Assembly (NCBI GenBank): GCA_963709875.1 | Contig: CAVPYB010000012.1 | Coordinates: forward strand, 372,001 to 436,000 | Direction of reading: 5' to 3' | Length of the DNA: 64,000 nt | Origin: JAQBDA01 sp963709875 | Lineage (GTDB): Bacteria; Chloroflexota; Anaerolineae; Anaerolineales; UBA4823 | Shown here: positions 38,348 to 47,707 of the stretch, piece after piece | How the letters are laid out: each line of letters begins with the position of its first letter | Numbering within the stretch: the stretch's first letter is position 1 | Notes under the pieces: generated by a model | Told to the model about the DNA's origin: nothing | Database searches by the model: none | What the model saw: only the letters and a program-made list of their open reading frames with translations | Made by a program: the position numbers and the translations under genes

Positions 38348-39433
38348 ATGGAATCTATACTGGTAACCGGGGGAGCCGGGTTCATCGGGTCAAATTTCGT
38401 CCATTATCTGCTCGGCGCAGAGCCGGATATCAGGGTCATCAACCTGGACGCACTGACCTACGCGGGCAGTCTCGAGAACTTGAAAGAGCTGCCCGACCCC
38501 GAGCGCCACATCTTCGTCAAGGGCGATATCTGCGACCGCCAGCTGCTGGACGAGCTCCTCAAGCGCTACCAGATCAGTACAATAGCCCATTTTGCCGCTG
38601 AGAGCCACGTCGACCGCTCGATACTGGGTCCGGAGCAGTTCATCCAGACCAATATCATTGGCACGTTCACCCTGCTCGAGGCCATACGTAAATACTGGCT
38701 CGAGGAGCAAGCCTTCTCTCTGGATCAGGTGCGCTTCCACCATGTCTCCACCGACGAGGTCTTCGGCTCACTGCTGCCGGACGACCCGCCATTTTCAGAG
38801 ACCACACCCTACGCGCCGAACTCTCCGTACGCAGCCTCAAAGGCTGCCAGCGACCACCTGGTGCGAGCATACCACCATACCTACGGACTCCCGGTGAGCA
38901 TCACCAACTGCTCCAACAACTACGGGATGTACCAGTTCCCGGAAAAGCTCATCCCGCTCATGATCCTCAACGCGCTGGATGGTCGCCCACTACCGGTTTA
39001 CGGCGATGGCCGGCAGATACGGGATTGGCTGTATGTCGAGGATCACTGCGAGGCGATCTGGCTGGTCATCCGCCGCGGCACCCCAGGAGAGACCTATAAT
39101 ATTGGCGGCAACAACCAGCCGGTCAATATTGAGGTTATCCAGACCCTGTGCGACATCCTGGACGAGCTGCAGACAGAATCGCCCCACGTACCGCACGCTT
39201 CCCTCATCCAGCATGTGGTCGACCGTCCAGGGCATGACCGGCGCTATGCCATCGATATCAGCAGGATAAGCAGCGAGCTGGGCTGGCAGCCAAGCCAATC
39301 CCTGACCAGCGGTCTGTTGAAAACTGTCCAGTGGTATCTTGACCACCCGGATTGGATCGATGCGATCCGCAAGCAGCAAACCTACCAGGGTTGGCTGGAT
39401 CAGAATTATCAGAAAAGGGGACAACAATCATGA
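38348..39433 (+). CDS. rfbB: dTDP-glucose 4,6-dehydratase
   Basis: The 361-residue extended SDR converts dTDP-glucose to dTDP-4-keto-6-deoxyglucose. It shows the NAD motif VTGGAGFIGSNFVHYLL, AAESHVDRSI, the catalytic STDEVFGSL (Thr-Asp-Glu) and YAASKAASDHLVRAY (Tyr-x-x-x-Lys), and the substrate-binding NCSNNYGMYQFPEKLIP. It starts at the base after the rfbC stop and overlaps rfbA by four bases. All active-site elements are present. Confidence 0.96.
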   Translation: MESILVTGGAGFIGSNFVHYLLGAEPDIRVINLDALTYAGSLENLKELPDPERHIFVKGDICDRQLLDELLKRYQISTIAHFAAESHVDRSILGPEQFIQTNIIGTFTLLEAIRKYWLEEQAFSLDQVRFHHVSTDEVFGSLLPDDPPFSETTPYAPNSPYAASKAASDHLVRAYHHTYGLPVSITNCSNNYGMYQFPEKLIPLMILNALDGRPLPVYGDGRQIRDWLYVEDHCEAIWLVIRRGTPGETYNIGGNNQPVNIEVIQTLCDILDELQTESPHVPHASLIQHVVDRPGHDRRYAIDISRISSELGWQPSQSLTSGLLKTVQWYLDHPDWIDAIRKQQTYQGWLDQNYQKRGQQS

Positions 39434-40305
39434 AAGGTATCATCCTGGCCGGCGGGCGCGGCACCCGCCTCTTCCCACTCACCATCTCGATCAGCAAACA
39501 GCTGCTGCCAGTTTACGATAAACCGATGGTGTATTACCCGTTATCGATGTTGATGCTGGCCGGGATCCGCGATATCCTGGTGATCAGCACACCCGAGGCG
39601 CTGCCCGCGTTTCGCTGGCTGCTGGAGGATGGCAGCCAGTGGGGGTTGAAGTTCACCTATACCGAACAGGCCGAACCGCGCGGCCTTGCGGACGCCTTCC
39701 TGGTCAATCCGGACTTCCTGGAAAACCAGCCGGTGTGCCTGATCCTGGGCGACAACATTTTCTACGGCACCAGCCTGCCGGAAAAAATGCGTGCGGCTGC
39801 CGAACTTACGGAGGGAGCCCTGATCTTCGCCTATTCCGTGCGCGATCCGGAGCGCTACGGCGTCGTGGATTTTGACGAAAATGGCATCGCGGTGAGCATC
39901 GAAGAAAAGCCGGCCAACCCACGCTCCCATTACGCGGTCCCGGGGCTGTATTTCTATGACAATCAGGTTTATGCGCATGCTTCGGCGCTCGAACCTTCAC
40001 CACGCGGCGAATTGGAGATCACCGACCTCAACCGCAAGTATCTGAAACATGGGAAGCTGCATGTCGACGTGATGGGGCGTGGTATCGCCTGGCTGGACGC
40101 CGGCACGCACGAATCGCTGCTCCAGGCGGCTAACTTCATCCAGGCAGTCGAAGATCGCCAGGGTATGATGATCTCTTGCCCCGAAGAGATCGCCTTGCGG
40201 ATGGGCTATATCGATAAGGAGCAGTTCCGCCACCTGGCAGAGAGAATGAACAATAACGAATACGGCAAATATTTGCTGCGCATTCTGCATGAGGAGTTTT
40301 CTTGA
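39430..40305 (+). CDS. rfbA: glucose-1-phosphate thymidylyltransferase
   Basis: From ATG 39430 (ATGA overlap with rfbB) the product has 291 residues, the usual RfbA length. It joins dTTP and glucose-1-phosphate, the first step of the pathway. Motifs are GIILAGGRGTRLFPLT, SKQLLPVYDKPMVYYPL, LGDNIFYG, EEKPANPRSHYAV and the terminal GYIDKEQF. An earlier in-frame ATG at 39352 would overlap rfbB by 80 bases and is not supported. Confidence 0.96.
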   Translation: MKGIILAGGRGTRLFPLTISISKQLLPVYDKPMVYYPLSMLMLAGIRDILVISTPEALPAFRWLLEDGSQWGLKFTYTEQAEPRGLADAFLVNPDFLENQPVCLILGDNIFYGTSLPEKMRAAAELTEGALIFAYSVRDPERYGVVDFDENGIAVSIEEKPANPRSHYAVPGLYFYDNQVYAHASALEPSPRGELEITDLNRKYLKHGKLHVDVMGRGIAWLDAGTHESLLQAANFIQAVEDRQGMMISCPEEIALRMGYIDKEQFRHLAERMNNNEYGKYLLRILHEEFS

Positions 40306-41207
40306 CACTGGGCAGGAAATCGTATCGCCTTCTTCTGCTGGGTAAAAACGGACAGCTGGGCTGGGAGCTCCAACGCACGCTGGCGACCCTGGGAGAATTA
40401 ATCTGCCTGGGACACCCGGAGATCGACCTCACTCAGGCCGACCAGATCATCCTTACCCTGCGCCAGGTAAAGCCGCAGGTGATCGTCAACGCGGCCGCTT
40501 ATACCGCAGTCGATCAGGCAGACAGCGAACCTGAGACCGCCGGAGCTATAAACGCCGCCGCACCGGGTATCCTGGCTGAACAGGCCCAATCTCTGGGAGC
40601 GGCTCTGATCCACTACTCCACCGACTACGTATTCGATGGAAACAAAGATCAGCCATATCGTGAGACGGACCGGCCGATGCCTCTGGGGGTGTACGGGCAG
40701 AGCAAGCTGGCGGGCGAAAATGCCATCACAGAGATCGATGGCGCATACTTGATCCTGCGCACCAGCTGGGTGTACAGCCTGAGGAGGGACAGCTTCGCCC
40801 GGAAAGTCCTGCATTGGTCGCGCCAGCAGGAGACTCTGCGGGTGGTCGCCGACCAGGTGAGCGGCCCGACCTGGGCGCGCATGCTGGCTGAAGTGACCGC
40901 ACAGTTGCTGGCAGCCGCAGGCACGGACCCGCCCGGCTGGATCAGGGAGCACCGCGGCCTGTACCATGCTGCTGGCGACGGTCACACCAGCCGATACGAG
41001 TGGGCACAGGAGATACTGCGCCTGGACCCCAGGCGAGATGAGCAGATCGCCAGGCAGATCCTACCCGCCCAGACTGCCGAGTTCCCAACACCAGCCCGGC
41101 GACCCCTGTACTCCGCATTGAACTGCGAGCTGTTTACCAGCACGTTCAATCTGCGATTGCCAGATTGGCAGGCAGCGCTGGCGCTGGCATTAGCCGGTGA
41201 TCCCTGA
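40302..41207 (+). CDS. rfbD: dTDP-4-dehydrorhamnose reductase
   Basis: The 301-residue reductase makes dTDP-L-rhamnose. It starts at TTG 40302, overlapping the rfbA stop by four bases. Motifs are LLLGKNGQLGWEL (a variant of GxxGxxG), VNAAAYTAVDQAD, HYSTDYVFDG, YGQSKLAGE (Tyr-x-x-x-Lys) and LRTSWVYS. The pathway rfbCBAD is complete, so rhamnose is a likely component of the glycan assembled by the following transferases. Confidence 0.94.
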   Translation: MTLGRKSYRLLLLGKNGQLGWELQRTLATLGELICLGHPEIDLTQADQIILTLRQVKPQVIVNAAAYTAVDQADSEPETAGAINAAAPGILAEQAQSLGAALIHYSTDYVFDGNKDQPYRETDRPMPLGVYGQSKLAGENAITEIDGAYLILRTSWVYSLRRDSFARKVLHWSRQQETLRVVADQVSGPTWARMLAEVTAQLLAAAGTDPPGWIREHRGLYHAAGDGHTSRYEWAQEILRLDPRRDEQIARQILPAQTAEFPTPARRPLYSALNCELFTSTFNLRLPDWQAALALALAGDP

Positions 41208-41233
41208 TCGACCCCGACCCTAATCTACGCACA

Positions 41234-42547
41234 TTGACAGACCAACACAATCCCCCGATAAAATCCATCGTCGCTTATACCACTGCTCCCTGGGAGCATG
41301 CCCTGGCGGTGCTGCGCTTCGTCGCACCGCTGCAGAAGGCCGGCATCACCCCCATACAGGGCAACCCTGGGGGACACACCGACCTGGATAAAATCTCGCA
41401 GGCGGATGCGGTTCTAATCCAGCGCGATTTCCCGAAATACTTGCAGGACTATGAAAGAATCCTGTCGGCCGCACGCGCGCAATCGAAGCCGGTCGTGTAC
41501 GATCTGGACGACTGGCTCCTGGAGCTGCCTAAGACCCACCCCGACCGTGTCAGCCACCATTATGCAGGCAGTTTATTCCCCATCCTGCGCGCCATCACCG
41601 AAGCAGATGTGGTAACCGTCAGCACGGACAAGCTGGCGGAGCGCATTCATCCCCTGAATGAAAATATCCATGTGCTGCCCAATTACATTGATGAAGGGCT
41701 CTGGCATTTACAACCCAGGCAGACCACTATCGACCCCCAACTGCCGCTGACGCTCGTCTATATGGGCGGCGACTCTCATATCCCAGATTTCGAACCCCTC
41801 GTGCCGATATTATCGGAGATATTACAGAGCTACGGCGAGCGAATTGTATATAAGTCCATCGGCATGCAGCCGGTGCCGGCGCTGCGTGGGCTTCCTAACG
41901 TGGAAGCTATCCCATTCCAGTTCACGTATTCCGCATACGCCGGGTTTGTGCAGCGGCAGCACTTTGATATTGCCATCGCTCCCCTGGCAGATAATATCTT
42001 CAATCACTGTAAGAGCTCGATAAAATATTTGGAATACAGCACCCTGGGCATCCCGGGTGTCTTCAGCCGCGTTACCCCTTATGCAGGGCTGATAACAGAT
42101 GGTGTAAACGGCTTCCTCGCCTCGGACCCGGAGGAGTGGCGCCAGGCGATCATCAGGCTGATCGAGGATACTCAGCTGAGAGCGGATATAGGCGCAGCCG
42201 CTCAAGAGAGCGTACGGCAGTGGCTGCTCGGCGACCACGCCTGGCTATGGCAGCAGGCATACCATCAGGCGGCTGCCAATATCGGACAAGAGAAAGCCTA
42301 TGCCACGCTGCCGCTGTCATTATTAGCAGACCTGACCCGTCAAAGCCGCCATTGGGAGCAGGAGATGGAATCGGGAAGGAGTGAAAACAAGCCTCAGGCG
42401 CCCGGCGAGCACAATGATGCCCGACCCGAACTTAAGAATAGACGGCTCCCCCAAAACACACCGGTGCAGGTAAACGACGGCATGGTTGCTGCCATCACCC
42501 GCGGGCTGGCACGCATATCCTCCCGATTTCGTCGGAAGCAGACATGA
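41234..42547 (+). CDS. glycosyltransferase family 4-like
   Basis: The 437-residue protein starts at TTG 41234. It has an abbreviated N-terminal lobe (DAVLIQRDFPKYLQDYERIL, PVVYDLDDWLLELP), the linker ADVVTVSTDKLAERI with HVLPNYIDEGLW, and a C-terminal lobe with IAPLADNIFNHCKSSIKYLE, where GT4 enzymes bind the donor nucleotide (the usual EPxGxxxxE is replaced by SSIKYLEYS). The last 65 residues are polar and low in structure. It is a paralogue of the first half of the next gene. Rhamnosyl transfer is plausible from context only. Confidence 0.72.
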   Translation: MTDQHNPPIKSIVAYTTAPWEHALAVLRFVAPLQKAGITPIQGNPGGHTDLDKISQADAVLIQRDFPKYLQDYERILSAARAQSKPVVYDLDDWLLELPKTHPDRVSHHYAGSLFPILRAITEADVVTVSTDKLAERIHPLNENIHVLPNYIDEGLWHLQPRQTTIDPQLPLTLVYMGGDSHIPDFEPLVPILSEILQSYGERIVYKSIGMQPVPALRGLPNVEAIPFQFTYSAYAGFVQRQHFDIAIAPLADNIFNHCKSSIKYLEYSTLGIPGVFSRVTPYAGLITDGVNGFLASDPEEWRQAIIRLIEDTQLRADIGAAAQESVRQWLLGDHAWLWQQAYHQAAANIGQEKAYATLPLSLLADLTRQSRHWEQEMESGRSENKPQAPGEHNDARPELKNRRLPQNTPVQVNDGMVAAITRGLARISSRFRRKQT

Positions 42548-42602
42548 GGCCGGGCCGCAAAGCGATCATGCGGGGTCAATCTTATAGATTAGGTAAACAT
42601 AT

Positions 42603-45281
42603 ATGAGACAAGATGGCACGCCGCGCGTGGCGGCTTTTACGCTTTACAGCTGGGATCACAGGAGCCCAGTCACGCGACTGGTCACCCCCTGGGAACGTGC
42701 CGGTGCACAGGTCCTGCGCGGCACACAGTGGGATCAGGTTTTCATCGAAGTGATCGAAGGTGCCAACCTTGTCGTCTTGCACCGCGATTTCCCGCGCCTG
42801 GCAGAAGCTTACCAGCAGGTCATCCAGAGGGCGCGCAGCCTGGGCGTACCCGTGTTTTTCGACCTGGATGACCTGCTGTTCGACCTTCCCGAAGAACACC
42901 CGGATCGACAGTACCACTACATCAGCGATGCCTTGTTCCCTGTTCTGCAAGCGGTCCTCGAAGCTGACGCTGTCACGGTCAGCACACCTGCATTGCAAGC
43001 AGCGATCCAGCCTCTCAACCCAAACACTTTGCTTCTGCCCACCTGTCTGGATGACAATATGTGGAAGAAGGCAGGTGCCAATGCGAAAGGTGATCCGCCA
43101 GCATTGGTCATCGGCTGGATCAACGACCAGCTGCCCTCGGATGGGTTCGATAACTGCACGGTTGGGCTGGAGCAGTTCCTGCGCCAGCAAGAAGCGGCTA
43201 TCCTGCTGCGGGTATGGGGCAGGAGACCACCGGTTTCACTGCTTGCCCTTCCGAATGTGGATTGGCTGGCGGATATCCCAACCAGCTATGCACAGTTCGC
43301 AGCCAATTTTAGCGAGCAGCATATCGACCTGGCGCTGGTCCCCCACGGCAGTGAGCCGTTCGATCTCTGCCAGACGCCACTGCGCTTTTTCGAGCACAGC
43401 GCCTGTGGGATAGCTGGCATTTACAGCCGGGTAGCGCCCTACCAGGATGTGGTCTCCCTTAGCGAAAACGGTTGGCTAGCGTCAACAGCCGAGGAATGGA
43501 CGCAGGCGCTGGAGGCGCTGGCTGGCTCGGCTGAACTGCGAGAACGGATCGCCGCATCGGCCCAAAACAACCTCCGGGAGAAATGGTTGCTCTCGCAGAA
43601 TGCCTATCTCTGGAAAGATGCCTTCGATAGATCTGCCGGTCTGGCCGATCAGCACAAGGAATTCCAGCCGCTTGCCAGCCAGGCAGCACAGCTTTCCGCT
43701 CAGATCCGGCGTTGGCAGCGTGACCTGGAACGCCGCCTGTACGATCGTGAATGGGAGCTGCGCGCCACAAATCTGATGATGGTACGCAAGGACCGCCAAG
43801 CCGGTGAATACATCCAGCAGCTTGGCTCCCAATTGGAGCAGATCTGGAGTGATCCTGCCTGGCGCTTACTCAATAAAGCCAAGCAGCTGGTAAAAAGAGC
43901 AGCCGCGCCCAGCGCAGCGGACACATACTCAGAGACCGAAGCGAATCCAGAGAGCGGGAAGATGGACGCTGATGGAGAGCCTGTTTTCGGGGATCTGCCG
44001 CAGGTGATCGCCCCTGCAGCCACCTTCGACCTGTTCTGGTTTAAAGGAGCGAGCTGGGAGCAACTGCCCGAAAAAGAACACCGCCGTGCGGTCGAGTTCG
44101 CCAAAGGCGGCATACGTGTTGTAATCGTCTCCCCAGACGGGCAGCCGGGAAATTCACCAACCTTCCGGCAGTTGGCGGATGGCATTTATGAGCTAGCCCT
44201 ACCGACCGATAAACACGCTCATGATTCCAGCAGCTCGCAGTCTGAAGCAGCCTTTCAATATCAAGAAATATTCGCCGATATGCGCCTGGAGCTTGGCATC
44301 TTTGAAGCCGTCTGCTGGATCGATGATCCGCTGTGGGTGGACACGTGCTGCCGGTTGCGGAATTTTTACGGCTGGAAAATCGCTGCTCCAGCCCACCGCT
44401 CTGATGGCTTACGAAACCCCGACAGCCTGCTTGTTCGCAGCGATCTTGTCTTCGATTCGCCAATCGAAGATCTGTCTTATGACACTATCCGGCGGGAGCT
44501 GCTCGGCCTCTACCCTCTGACCAGCATCGTCATCCTAACCTACAACAACCTGGACTACACAAAGCAATGTCTGGACAGCATCCGCCGAAAGACAGCCTAT
44601 CCGAACTACGAAGTCATTATCGTGGATAATGCCTCCACCGACGGTACCGTCGAGTTCTTGAATGTCTACGCCGCATCCCACCACAATATACGGCTGGTTA
44701 TCAACGAGGAGAATCGGGGGTTTTCTGCCGGCAACAACCAGGGCGTCGAAATCAGCGAGGGAGATTACATCGTTTTCCTTAACAACGATACCCTGGTTAC
44801 CCAGGGCTGGCTCTCCGGGCTGATCTCACACCTGCGCGATCCGGCTACCGGAGCGGTCGGACCGGTGACGAATTCATCCGGTAATGAGAGCAAGATCGGT
44901 GTCGATTACAGCGACATCAGCGGTCTGGAGGATTTCGCCAGACGCAACAGGCGGGCGCACATCGACCGGTCCTTCGATATCCGTATGCTGGCGTTGTACT
45001 GTATGCTCGTGCGGCGCTCGGTGATCGACGAAGTCGGTCTACTCGACGAACGTTTCGGTGTTGGAATGTATGAAGACGACGATTTCTCCCTGCGGATCAG
45101 GCAAAAAGGCTACCGCATCCTGTGCGCCGAGGATGTCTATATCCATCACTGGGGCAGCGCCAGCTTCTCCAGGCTGGAAGAAGAGCATTACCAACGCCTG
45201 TACCTTGAGAACCGGCGGTTATTCGAAGAGAAATGGGGGACAGAGTGGCAACCTCACCGCTGGCGCATGGATGAGGAATAG
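42603..45281 (+). CDS. two-domain glycosyltransferase: GT4-like domain plus GT2 domain
   Basis: The 892-residue protein joins a GT4-like N-terminal half (VVLHRDFPRLAEAYQQVI, VFFDLDDLLFDLPEEHPDRQ, LTPTCLDD-like segment, SEPFDLCQTPLRFFEHSACG) to a GT2 C-terminal half from about residue 635 (SIVILTYNNLDYTKQCLDSI, VDNASTDGTVE, metal site FLNNDTLVT, and YEDDDFSLRIRQKGYRI). Between them lies a helical stretch (about 365-430) and a polar linker. It probably adds two successive sugars. The N-terminal half is clearly related to the gene just upstream, so duplication followed by fusion is likely. Confidence 0.8.
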   Translation: MRQDGTPRVAAFTLYSWDHRSPVTRLVTPWERAGAQVLRGTQWDQVFIEVIEGANLVVLHRDFPRLAEAYQQVIQRARSLGVPVFFDLDDLLFDLPEEHPDRQYHYISDALFPVLQAVLEADAVTVSTPALQAAIQPLNPNTLLLPTCLDDNMWKKAGANAKGDPPALVIGWINDQLPSDGFDNCTVGLEQFLRQQEAAILLRVWGRRPPVSLLALPNVDWLADIPTSYAQFAANFSEQHIDLALVPHGSEPFDLCQTPLRFFEHSACGIAGIYSRVAPYQDVVSLSENGWLASTAEEWTQALEALAGSAELRERIAASAQNNLREKWLLSQNAYLWKDAFDRSAGLADQHKEFQPLASQAAQLSAQIRRWQRDLERRLYDREWELRATNLMMVRKDRQAGEYIQQLGSQLEQIWSDPAWRLLNKAKQLVKRAAAPSAADTYSETEANPESGKMDADGEPVFGDLPQVIAPAATFDLFWFKGASWEQLPEKEHRRAVEFAKGGIRVVIVSPDGQPGNSPTFRQLADGIYELALPTDKHAHDSSSSQSEAAFQYQEIFADMRLELGIFEAVCWIDDPLWVDTCCRLRNFYGWKIAAPAHRSDGLRNPDSLLVRSDLVFDSPIEDLSYDTIRRELLGLYPLTSIVILTYNNLDYTKQCLDSIRRKTAYPNYEVIIVDNASTDGTVEFLNVYAASHHNIRLVINEENRGFSAGNNQGVEISEGDYIVFLNNDTLVTQGWLSGLISHLRDPATGAVGPVTNSSGNESKIGVDYSDISGLEDFARRNRRAHIDRSFDIRMLALYCMLVRRSVIDEVGLLDERFGVGMYEDDDFSLRIRQKGYRILCAEDVYIHHWGSASFSRLEEEHYQRLYLENRRLFEEKWGTEWQPHRWRMDEE

Positions 45282-45448
45282 CAGTGCCTCAATTTTGCTG
45301 CCCGTTAAGCCGATCTTAATTCATCCATTCCGAGATATTAACCTCAACCGCCAGACTGGAAGCTATAATCCCAAACAGCATTTGCCCAAGCATAACGCCT
45401 GCCGGCATTGCTAACTCGTTTTCTCCAACCAGCTTACAATTTTGTCGT

Positions 45449-45476
45449 TTGGGCAGGATTGAATATCGGTTATAAA
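45449..45476 (+). promoter_or_regulatory. weak promoter candidate in the 45282-45527 gap
   Basis: TTGGGC (45449-45454), 16 bases, then TATAAA (45471-45476) followed by TAAGGAGAG. The 246-base gap holds no gene and is locally AT-rich near its end. The match is partial and the distance to ATG 45528 is about 50 bases. Confidence 0.3.
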
Positions 45477-45527
45477 TAAGGAGAGAAAGCAGAATATATT
45501 GTAATTATTATCGAAACAGTAATTCAT

Positions 45528-46679
45528 ATGGCAAACAAACAGACTTCACACAATAAATACCTGCCGGGTTGGTCTAATAAGCTTCTGGCATCATTCCTTA
45601 TTCTGGTCATTTTTATGGGGTGCCTCAATCTGGTAGAGCGTCCCCTCCCTGCTGCTGCGCAAACGACAACCCGGCGTGTCTTCCTGCCCTTGACCGCCTC
45701 CAGCTACCGCAGCGGAGCACCGATCCTGCTGGGCACTTATTCTTCAGCATACTTGGGTACCCAGGCTGCAATCGATACTCATTTGAAATCCCTGGATTCT
45801 TGGGCTGGAAAAGGCATCTCTATCGCCGGGACCTTCCTGGGAATACACGATGCTAACCCTCAATACAACGTGGGCGTCCCTTTAGAACTGTTATGGGATA
45901 ACGGCTACACCGCATTTGTGAACCTGATGACCCAAGGCACTGCAGCCCAGATTGCCCAGGGAGCGGAAGATGGCAATATTCAAAAAGTGGCAGCTGCGTT
46001 CGCTTATTGGATGTGGTTAGCCCAGCAGGAAAACCAGGAACGCTTCGTCTTTATCGCCCCGTTACCGGAAGCCAATATCACCAATGGTAATTCTTACGGC
46101 GGGGACCCGGCCTCCTTCATCACCGCCTACAAGCGCATACAGGACATTTTTGCCAGCGAATTTGCCAAAGTCAAGGTGCCATTCAACTCGATCAGCTGGG
46201 TATTCGCCCCAAACGGTGTGGATGAACCCGGCAAACCGGTCTTCGAGGCTTATTATCCAGGCGGAGATCGGGTCGACCTGGTTGCTTTCAGCTCCTACAA
46301 CTGGGGCTACTGCGTGCACTGGAAATACGATCGCTGGCAGTTGGGTCCTGAGCTCTACCTGCCCTTTGTCCAGCGCATGAACGCACTCGCGCCCGGAAAG
46401 CCAATCTTCATCGCCCAGACAGCATCTACATCGGAGTACCCCTATCCCAACAACTACAACTATACCCAGAAGAGCCAGTGGTTCGTCGATGTATACGGAT
46501 ATCTCGAAAGTCTGGATGGTGTCCGTGGGATCTTATATTTCAACATCCAAGGAGAATGCGACTGGCCGTTCTTCAAGAGCGGAGTCCTGCAGTACGAAGG
46601 CTATCGTCAGGCCATCTCCAGCCCGGCGTACGAGTACTGGAGCCCGGTTGAAGTCTCAGCCGGCTTCTCAACTCCCTGA
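45528..46679 (+). CDS. secreted GH26-like protein with altered nucleophile site
   Basis: The 383-residue protein has a signal anchor (KLLASFLILVIFMGCLNLV, possible lipobox-like MGC at about 30-32) and a barrel resembling GH26 beta-mannanases: LLGTYSSAYLGTQAAID at the start, and FVFIAPLPEANITNGNSYGG, where Glu 181 takes the place of the acid/base Glu. At the nucleophile position GH26 enzymes have a Glu after PI-I-; here the segment is PIFIAQTASTSEYP with Gln 297. It may be inactive, bind sugar only, or use another residue such as the nearby Glu. It separates the transferases from the ABC exporter. Confidence 0.6.
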   Translation: MANKQTSHNKYLPGWSNKLLASFLILVIFMGCLNLVERPLPAAAQTTTRRVFLPLTASSYRSGAPILLGTYSSAYLGTQAAIDTHLKSLDSWAGKGISIAGTFLGIHDANPQYNVGVPLELLWDNGYTAFVNLMTQGTAAQIAQGAEDGNIQKVAAAFAYWMWLAQQENQERFVFIAPLPEANITNGNSYGGDPASFITAYKRIQDIFASEFAKVKVPFNSISWVFAPNGVDEPGKPVFEAYYPGGDRVDLVAFSSYNWGYCVHWKYDRWQLGPELYLPFVQRMNALAPGKPIFIAQTASTSEYPYPNNYNYTQKSQWFVDVYGYLESLDGVRGILYFNIQGECDWPFFKSGVLQYEGYRQAISSPAYEYWSPVEVSAGFSTP

Positions 46680-46826
46680 AATCCTCATGCTCGAGCCGTA
46701 AATTTATTGCATCTTCCCAGACTACCGGGAATACATATCCCTTTGCTCCGCGATCAGGGGGAGAACCAGGAATTGCTTCGCATATAACCCCGGTTAGCAC
46801 ATCAAGGAGCATCTAACCCTGTAAGG

Positions 46827-46832
46827 TATAAT
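46827..46832 (+). promoter_or_regulatory. consensus -10 box before the exporter genes
   Basis: A perfect TATAAT lies three bases before the ATG at 46835, without a recognisable -35 at 17 bases. Transcription from it would begin inside the first codons of the long form, favouring the GTG start at 46883, which has GGAGG at 46873-46877. Confidence 0.4.
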
Positions 46833-46882
46833 CTATGTTCAGGCATCTGCTCCAGTCATGGATGCCTTTTTTGGAGGCTGGC

Positions 46883-47707
46883 GTGCAGCATTCCGAGGAA
46901 ATTTACGATTCTTCTCAAAGACCACACCCATTCATCGATGAGTTCCTGTCGATATTACGCTACCGCGAGCTGATCTACCAGTTCACGGCGCGCTCGATCA
47001 CCGCGCGCTATAAGCGATCCGTCATCGGGGTAGCATGGACAATGCTGAACCCGCTGATGACCATGATCGTGCTCACGCTGGTCTTTTCCCAGCTCTTCAG
47101 ATGGAATGTGCCCTCTTACCCGGTGTATGTCCTCAGCGGATTGATCATCTGGAACTTTTTCTCGCATACCACCAGCTCTGCTATGGGCGAAATGATCTGG
47201 AGCGGAGGGCTGCTGAACCGCATCTACGTTCCGAAAAGTGTTTTCGCTGTGTCTGCTATGGGCACCGGGCTGGTGAACCTGGGTCTATCGCTGGTGCCCC
47301 TGCTGCTCATCGCGATAGTCATCGGAACCCGCATCACCCCGGCGATCCTCGTCCTGCCCATCTCGATCCTGCTGCTGGCGATCTTTTCCCTGGGAGTCGG
47401 TCTGATCCTGGCGACGGCGGTAGTTTTTTTCGCCGATATGATGCCGGTTTATGAGGTACTGCTGACGATATGGTTCTATGCCACACCAATCATTTACCCG
47501 ATAGAAGTGGTGCCTTCGAACCTGCTCTGGCTCTTCCGTTTGAACCCCATGCTGTATCTGCTGAAAATCTTCCGCGATCCGCTTTATCTAGGGACCGTCC
47601 CCGAACTGCATGTATGGGGCATCGCCGCCGGTTTTGCTTTCGCTGCCTTTATCGCTGGTGGCTTGATTTTCACTTCCAGGTCGAATGAATTCGCTTACCG
47701 CATCTAA
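46883..47707 (+). CDS. wzm: ABC-2 type polysaccharide export permease
   Basis: The permease has six membrane helices and the family segment LTARSITARYKRS-like (YQFTARSITARYKRSVIGVA) ahead of the first helix, followed by LNPLMTMIVLTLVFSQLF and the terminal NPMLYLLKIFRDPLYLG. It forms the channel that exports a finished glycan across the cytoplasmic membrane. I prefer GTG 46883, giving 274 residues, because GGAGG lies five bases upstream and a TATAAT precedes the longer ATG 46835 (290 residues) by only three bases. It overlaps the ATPase gene by 23 bases. Confidence 0.88.
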   Translation: MQHSEEIYDSSQRPHPFIDEFLSILRYRELIYQFTARSITARYKRSVIGVAWTMLNPLMTMIVLTLVFSQLFRWNVPSYPVYVLSGLIIWNFFSHTTSSAMGEMIWSGGLLNRIYVPKSVFAVSAMGTGLVNLGLSLVPLLLIAIVIGTRITPAILVLPISILLLAIFSLGVGLILATAVVFFADMMPVYEVLLTIWFYATPIIYPIEVVPSNLLWLFRLNPMLYLLKIFRDPLYLGTVPELHVWGIAAGFAFAAFIAGGLIFTSRSNEFAYRI

